NCBI GenBank assembly: GCA_016284875.1
Contig: JAEEPS010000018.1
Span: 1 to 47,215, forward strand
Length of the DNA: 47,215 nt
Source of the DNA: Salinivirgaceae bacterium
GTDB lineage: Bacteria; Bacteroidota; Bacteroidia; Bacteroidales; SZUA-534
Direction: 5' to 3'
The notes beneath the pieces were generated by a model. It searched no databases and was not told the origin of the DNA. It saw only the letters and a program-made list of their open reading frames with translations. A program made the position numbers and the translations under genes. Below, in pieces: positions 43,277-47,215 of this stretch (positions within the stretch are counted from its first letter, which is position 1; the number at the start of each line of letters is the position of its first letter).

Positions 43277-44452
43277 TCAAAAATTGGATTCGTATTTGCG
43301 CGAAAGAATTGTTGTCAAGTTTGCACCACATTCGGCCATAATGTTCAGAAAATGACCGTAGTTCTGCTTCAGGTTGGTCTCGACGGTTTGCAGAAAATCG
43401 TCTTTGGTGTTGCGGGCGGCCGTGTACAGCAGATTTTTGCGCAAGGGTGACTCTTCGCTTTCGCTGATTTTGCAGGCACATTGCTTGTAATCGTTGCCAC
43501 ATTCTGTCAGCAGGCGGTTGGCGGCGTTCCAAATCTGTTCAAACCGATATTGCTGATTGTCAACCACATCCTTCATCAGCATCACGCGCCAGCGCTGCTC
43601 GCCTTCGGGCAGGTCGTCGAAACTGCCGTCGGCCCAAATGTGCCAGAGTTGCCGAAGCGAGTTGGCATCGTTGCCGAACTTTTTGTTGATGTAGTCTTCG
43701 CACTTGATTTTCAAGCGTTTGAAATCCTTATCACATGCCACCACGCCTTCCTGCGAGTAACTCTGCCAACTGCCGATGGCGGCCTGAACTTCTTCAAGCG
43801 AGTGGAACGGATACTGCCGCGGAACGTCGAACGGAATGCCGAATTGCTCTTTGGCCGCTTCAGGCGTCATTTCGTCGCCGTTGTTGTCGCGGATGCCGTG
43901 AAACCAAAGTTTGGTCTCGTTGTAGAAGCAGATGATGCGGCTAAACGGGCTAACCATCTCAAACATAAGCGTATAGCCATCGGGAACACGGTCAATCCAT
44001 TGGCGGTCAGCAGCGTCGAGAAGCGAATTGAGCATCTCTTCAGCATTATTGAAAGGTGTTCCCGTAAGGTCGATGTGGCAGATGTCCCAACCGCCGTTCG
44101 AGAGCCAGTAGGCGCGGCCTTCGTGCTTGAACATCTTGATTAGCACGCCGTCGATTTTTTCGCGCACAATGGCTGATTGCCAGTCGATTGCGTCGGCGTG
44201 TTCATCATCGAAATTGAAAAATTTGGTGTATGGGGCGCAGATGATGTTGCCATCGTCGTCGACCACCGTGCCGCGGCACTCACGCACCACATCCAGACTA
44301 AAATCGCAGTGGTGCATATTGTACATCAGCAAGTTCCACCTGTTGTTGAACGGGCAGGGCGATATTCGCACGCAGTAAGGCTTGTGGTGAATCACATCCT
44401 TCCAGTTTTCTGTGGTGCGGATAAACTCTTGCAGATGAGTGAAATGGTTCAT
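43277..44452 (-). CDS. T4 Rnl1-like RNA ligase
   Basis: 391 residues. ATP-dependent ligases of this family join 5'-phosphate and 3'-hydroxyl RNA ends through a lysine-AMP intermediate. The key motifs align with T4 RNA ligase 1. Nucleophile Lys99 in REKIDGVLIK (T4 also Lys99); upstream RECRG (Arg60) and TKFFNFDD (T4 KFFN); Glu165 in MFEMVSPFSRI (motif III, T4 Glu159); Glu235 in EGVVACD (motif IV, T4 Glu227); Lys248 and Lys250 in RLKIKCEDY (motif V, T4 Lys240 and Lys242). The IV-V spacing is 13 in both. The helical C-terminal ~130 residues would set substrate choice. No Pnkp, Hen1 or toxin nuclease adjoins; nth follows after 7 bp. Confidence 0.9.
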   Translation of the reverse strand: MNHFTHLQEFIRTTENWKDVIHHKPYCVRISPCPFNNRWNLLMYNMHHCDFSLDVVRECRGTVVDDDGNIICAPYTKFFNFDDEHADAIDWQSAIVREKIDGVLIKMFKHEGRAYWLSNGGWDICHIDLTGTPFNNAEEMLNSLLDAADRQWIDRVPDGYTLMFEMVSPFSRIICFYNETKLWFHGIRDNNGDEMTPEAAKEQFGIPFDVPRQYPFHSLEEVQAAIGSWQSYSQEGVVACDKDFKRLKIKCEDYINKKFGNDANSLRQLWHIWADGSFDDLPEGEQRWRVMLMKDVVDNQQYRFEQIWNAANRLLTECGNDYKQCACKISESEESPLRKNLLYTAARNTKDDFLQTVETNLKQNYGHFLNIMAECGANLTTILSRKYESNF

Positions 44453-44476
44453 TTTTTTTTGTGAGTTTTTTTGGGG

Positions 44477-44597
44477 ACTTCAGACTACGGACAACAGACT
44501 ACAGAATTTTGATAATCGGTGAATTGGTTAATCGTAATTCATAATTCGTAATTCGTAATTTTCTAATGCCTGATGCCTAGTGCCTAACACCTAATTC
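44477..44597. repeat. Composite degenerate dispersed repeat
   Basis: Three word families in succession: CAGACTACGGACAACAGACTACAG; AATCGGTGAATTGGTTAATCG with TAATTCGTAATTCGTAA; then TAATGCCTGATGCCTAGTGCC. The last two reappear at ~3561 and ~9265. The ABC-F stop codon TAG adjoins the repeat (TTAGG). Confidence 0.75.
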
Positions 44598-46463
44598 CTA
44601 ACTCTCAATCTCGCTCAACTCAATCCACCTGTCACTCTTCTCATCGAGAAGGCGGCTCACTTCGTCGAAGCGGGTTGAGAGTTCAGTGATTTTCTTTGCG
44701 TCGCTCTCGCCGCCCGACAGTGCCGCTTCAATCTGACTTTTTTCGGTTTCGAGTTGCTCAATCTCGGCTTCAAGTTGCTCAAACTCTTTGCGTTCCTTGA
44801 ATGTCATACGGCGTTTGGATTCGGTGCGCTCGCGCGGCTTCTGCTGCGATTGCTCGGGCTTGGCGGCCGCCGTTTCGGCTTTTGCCTGACTGTTTTTCCA
44901 GTCGCGGTATTGAGTGTAGTTGCCAGGATAGTCCTTAATCTTTCCATCGCCTTCAAACACAAACAGATGGTCAACCACCTTGTCCATAAAAAAGCGGTCG
45001 TGCGACACAATCAGCACGCAGCCGTCGTACTTCGATAGATAATCTTCCAGCACGTTAAGTGTCACAATATCAAGGTCGTTCGTCGGCTCGTCGAGAATCA
45101 GGAAATTGGGGTTGCGCATCAGCACCGTCATCAGGTAAAGGCGCTTGCGCTCGCCGCCGCTCAACTTGCTCACGTAGGCGTAGTGCATCTGATGCGGAAA
45201 CAGAAAATAGTTCAGAAACTGCGTGGGCGACAGCCTTGTGCCTTCGCCAACGGCAATGTCTTCGGCAACATCCTGAATCACTTCAATCACGCGCTTGTTC
45301 TCGTCGAACGACACTTCTTCCTGCTTGTAGTAGCCGATTTTGATGGTTGTGCCGATTTCAATTCGGCCGCGGTCGTATGGCTCGTTGCCAGTGATGATGT
45401 TCAGCAGCGTGGTCTTGCCAGCGCCGTTCGCGCCCACCACGCCGATTTTCTCGCCGCGGCGGAACTGATAGGTGAAATCGTCGAGCAGCACCTTGTCGCC
45501 AAAGCGCTTGTCGATGCTGAAAAGGTCGATGATTTTCGTACCCAGCCGCGAACTTTTTATGTCGATTTGCATCGATTCGCTTCGGGTGTTCTTGAAGGCC
45601 GTGGCCTTGATGTCTTCAAACGCGTCGATGCGGTATTTGGCCTTTGTTCCGCGCGCTTGCGGCATCCGCCGAATCCAGTCCAGTTCCTTTTTGTAGAGTT
45701 GTCGTGCTTTCTCTATCTCGCTGTTTTGGTTGTAGATACGTTCTTCGCGCTTGGCCAGGAAGTAAGAGTAGTTGCCGCGGTATTTGAAAATCTGATGGTC
45801 GTCAATCTCGTAGATGATGTCACACACGCGGTCCAGAAAATAGCGGTCGTGAGTGACCATTATCAGCGTCGATTTCGATGAGTTCAGGAACCCTTCGAGC
45901 CACTCTATCATATTAAGGTCCAAGTGGTTGGTGGGCTCGTCAAGAATCAGGATGTCGGGGTCGTCGATGAGCGTTTTTGCCAGCGCCAGACGTTTCTTCT
46001 GTCCGCCCGACAGTTGGCCCACTTTCTGCTCGAAGTTGTTGATATTCAGTTGCGAGAGAATCTGCTTTATGCGTGCTTCGTAGTTCCACGCTTTGGCGGC
46101 GTCCATTGCGCTTGTGGCGTTGGCCAGCCGTTCGGTGTTGCTGTCGCGGCAGGCCATCTCATACTCTTTGATGGTTTGCTGCGTCACATCCGACGACTCA
46201 AAAACTTCTTCAATAACAGTGAGTTCGGGGTTCAGTTTTGGGCTTTGCTCAAGATAGCCCAGCCGCAGGTCGTTGCGTATGGTAACGCTTCCGCTGTCGG
46301 GGGTGTCGGCGCCCGCCAGAATGCGCAGCAGCGATGTCTTTCCCGCGCCGTTGTTGGCAATGATGGCCACGCGCTGCTCTTTCTCAACGCTCAGACTGAT
46401 GCCGTTGTAAAGCACCAGGTCGCCATACGATTTTGTAATGCCTTCGGCCTGCAGGTAGTTCAT
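44598..46463 (-). CDS. uup: ABC-F family ATPase, Uup-like
   Basis: 621 residues: two ABC domains, no membrane segments, plus a C-terminal coiled coil (~555-615, Glu/Lys-rich). Cassette 1: Walker A ANNGAGKTS (first Gly is Ala), signature QLSGGQKKRLALA, Walker B ILILDEPTNHLD. Cassette 2: GANGAGKTTLLN, KLSGGERKRLYLM, LILDEPTNDLD. The inter-cassette linker (~240-320) is charged and fits the P-site-tRNA-interaction type of ABC-F. Uup-like proteins act on stalled ribosomes and affect transposon precise excision. The receiver-domain gene ends 30 bp upstream, suggesting a shared transcript. Confidence 0.93.
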   Translation of the reverse strand: MNYLQAEGITKSYGDLVLYNGISLSVEKEQRVAIIANNGAGKTSLLRILAGADTPDSGSVTIRNDLRLGYLEQSPKLNPELTVIEEVFESSDVTQQTIKEYEMACRDSNTERLANATSAMDAAKAWNYEARIKQILSQLNINNFEQKVGQLSGGQKKRLALAKTLIDDPDILILDEPTNHLDLNMIEWLEGFLNSSKSTLIMVTHDRYFLDRVCDIIYEIDDHQIFKYRGNYSYFLAKREERIYNQNSEIEKARQLYKKELDWIRRMPQARGTKAKYRIDAFEDIKATAFKNTRSESMQIDIKSSRLGTKIIDLFSIDKRFGDKVLLDDFTYQFRRGEKIGVVGANGAGKTTLLNIITGNEPYDRGRIEIGTTIKIGYYKQEEVSFDENKRVIEVIQDVAEDIAVGEGTRLSPTQFLNYFLFPHQMHYAYVSKLSGGERKRLYLMTVLMRNPNFLILDEPTNDLDIVTLNVLEDYLSKYDGCVLIVSHDRFFMDKVVDHLFVFEGDGKIKDYPGNYTQYRDWKNSQAKAETAAAKPEQSQQKPRERTESKRRMTFKERKEFEQLEAEIEQLETEKSQIEAALSGGESDAKKITELSTRFDEVSRLLDEKSDRWIELSEIES

Positions 46464-46493
46464 TGCTTTGCTGCTGTATTGAGAGTGAGAATG

Positions 46494-46868
46494 TTATGCG
46501 AGAGCGCCTTTCACTTTCTCAACAATCTCGTTCAGTTGCAGCGGCTTCTCAAAGTAATATTCGGCACCCAGTTCAAGGGCTTTGTCGGCGTCGGCGCGTT
46601 CGCTGTCGGCGCTCACAATCATTACCGGGATATTTTTCGTCTCGGGATTTTCCTTAATTGCAGTCAGCACTTCGAACCCCGACATGCCAGGCATCATAAG
46701 ATCGAGCAACACAATGTCGATGTGTTTGCGTTTCAGAATTTTCAGCGCATCCTTACCAGAGAACGCCACTTCAACCGCAAAATCGTTTTGCTCAAAAACC
46801 ACTTGCAGCAACAGATTGTTAGTGGCCGAATCGTCGACCAGCAATACCGTGTTTTTACTTTGTTTCAT
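46494..46868 (-). CDS. Single-domain response regulator (CheY-like receiver)
   Basis: 124 residues from the ATG at 46868 (MKQSKNTVLLVDD); a longer frame to 46919 adds low-complexity leader. Complete receiver: Asp12-Asp13, phospho-acceptor Asp56 in VLLDLMMPGMSGFE, Ser86 in MIVSADS, Lys108 in FEKPLQ. No output domain. It may relay phosphate between hybrid kinases or act through protein contacts; the hybrid kinase at 3.6-6.5 kb is a possible but unproved partner. Likely co-transcribed with the ABC-F gene. Confidence 0.93.
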   Translation of the reverse strand: MKQSKNTVLLVDDSATNNLLLQVVFEQNDFAVEVAFSGKDALKILKRKHIDIVLLDLMMPGMSGFEVLTAIKENPETKNIPVMIVSADSERADADKALELGAEYYFEKPLQLNEIVEKVKGALA

Positions 46869-46932
46869 ATTGTTATTGTTCGTTTTACAAGCGTCACAAG
46901 CAATTGTTGGCATCAACATGAAATAATGATTG

Positions 46933-46965
46933 CAAAGATCCCCCCAATTTTCAGTTGCAAAAATA
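46933..46965 (-). promoter_or_regulatory. Promoter candidates for the receiver/ABC-F transcript
   Basis: Two overlapping options on the minus strand: an exact TATTTTTG (46958-46965), or a TTTG at 46958-46961 serving as -33 for a one-mismatch GATCTTTG (46933-46940) after 17 bp. They cannot be separated by eye. Confidence 0.4.
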
Positions 46966-47034
46966 TGTAAACTTATTTTTTGGAAAATATAAAACTATGA
47001 CTAATTTCACACAAAATTATATAAACATCCAATT

Positions 47035-47215
47035 ATGCATGAAATAAATCTTATATCTGAATGGTCGAAGTTGCTGACTGCCGAACAGATGGATATGGTT
47101 CAGGCAAATAGCGTGGCGTTGAATTACAACAAGGCGGAAATGATTTGCAAGCAAGGAGCGTTCGCTTCGAATGTTTATTTCGTCGAAAAAGGATTGATGA
47201 AAGCCTACAAAGAGT
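47035..47215 (+). CDS. Crp/Fnr-type transcription regulator, N-terminus only
   Basis: 60 codons from the ATG at 47035 to the window end, still open. The translation reads MHEINLISEWSKLLTAEQ, then VALNYNKAEMICKQGAFASNVYFVEKGLMKAYK. The ICKQG and VYFVEKGLMKAYK stretches are the start of a cyclic-nucleotide-binding-like beta barrel as in Crp/Fnr proteins of Bacteroidetes. The C-terminal DNA-binding part lies outside. No cysteine cluster is visible in this portion. Divergent from the receiver gene. Confidence 0.78.
   Translation, partial: MHEINLISEWSKLLTAEQMDMVQANSVALNYNKAEMICKQGAFASNVYFVEKGLMKAYKE

Noticed and set aside
44598..46463. ABC-F protein considered as an antibiotic-resistance ribosome-protection factor
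   Set aside because: The C-terminal coiled coil and general sequence fit the housekeeping Uup group; no leader peptide or resistance context is visible.
46931..46957. C-run and A-run near the receiver gene considered as a phase-variable tract
   Set aside because: The C run is only about six bases and lies in a leader without a reading frame to switch.

Overview
The window is a stretch of bacterial chromosome, almost certainly from the order Bacteroidales. The signs are: lineage-typical families (DUF4954, DUF6913, six-bladed beta-propeller lipoproteins, a 'major paralogous domain' lipoprotein, the DUF2795-type acidic protein); two proteins with type IX secretion (Por) C-terminal sorting domains; few Shine-Dalgarno sites; and many upstream regions carrying the Bacteroidetes -7 element TAnnTTTG. 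I cannot place it to genus. Nothing looks like a prophage, integrative element, CRISPR array or complete insertion sequence. It reads as a mostly core chromosome with a few accessory pockets.

Layout. 1-6.5 kb (minus): the N-terminal part of a secreted GH2 glycosidase, NAD-dependent DNA ligase LigA, and a large hybrid sensor kinase with a periplasmic solute-binding domain. 6.7-9.2 kb (plus): a two-domain RidA/chorismatase-like protein, a SAM methyltransferase and a small acidic protein. 9.3-12 kb (minus): a subtilisin-like protease exported by type IX secretion. 12.1-20.7 kb (plus): a LytTR response regulator, a secreted protein of unknown function, a TSCPD protein, an EamA transporter, the DUF4954/SIS pair and the chaperone HtpG. 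21.1-24.5 kb (minus): a small type IX cargo protein and a RelA-type (p)ppGpp synthetase. 24.7-31.9 kb: a surface lipoprotein, an SLC13 carboxylate transporter, a Tat-exported flavoprotein, PlsY, PckA and XerD. 32-39.4 kb (plus): Pta, AckA, then secA-DUF6913-dapA. 39.4-42.4 kb (plus): tRNA-Arg, two tandem paralogous beta-propeller lipoproteins, tRNA-Ser. 42.5-46.9 kb (minus): a 44-residue lipoprotein, endonuclease III, a T4 Rnl1-like RNA ligase, an ABC-F ATPase and a single-domain response regulator. The window closes with the start of a Crp/Fnr-type regulator.

Functional themes. Pta/AckA (acetate formation), PckA (PEP-oxaloacetate) and the SLC13 transporter fit fermentative metabolism with a dicarboxylate arm. 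LigA, Nth and the RNA ligase form a nucleic-acid repair theme. The hybrid kinase, LytTR regulator, orphan receiver, RelA and Crp/Fnr protein are regulatory. The GH2 enzyme, protease, type IX cargo and lipoproteins serve the cell envelope and nutrient acquisition.

Points most worth a second look: an RNA ligase with complete Rnl1 catalytic motifs, apparently co-transcribed with nth and an unlisted 44-aa lipoprotein; a LigA ending in a sliding-clamp-binding pentapeptide; a RelA with an erased hydrolase site and a terminator-like hairpin in its leader; a hybrid kinase with an eroded ATP-binding domain; a tRNA-Arg with a compensated change of the 19-56 tertiary pair; a Fur/PerR-shaped palindrome overlapping a promoter; the tandem propeller pair between two tRNA genes; and several families of degenerate intergenic repeats. 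I found no clear multi-gene system of a wholly new type.
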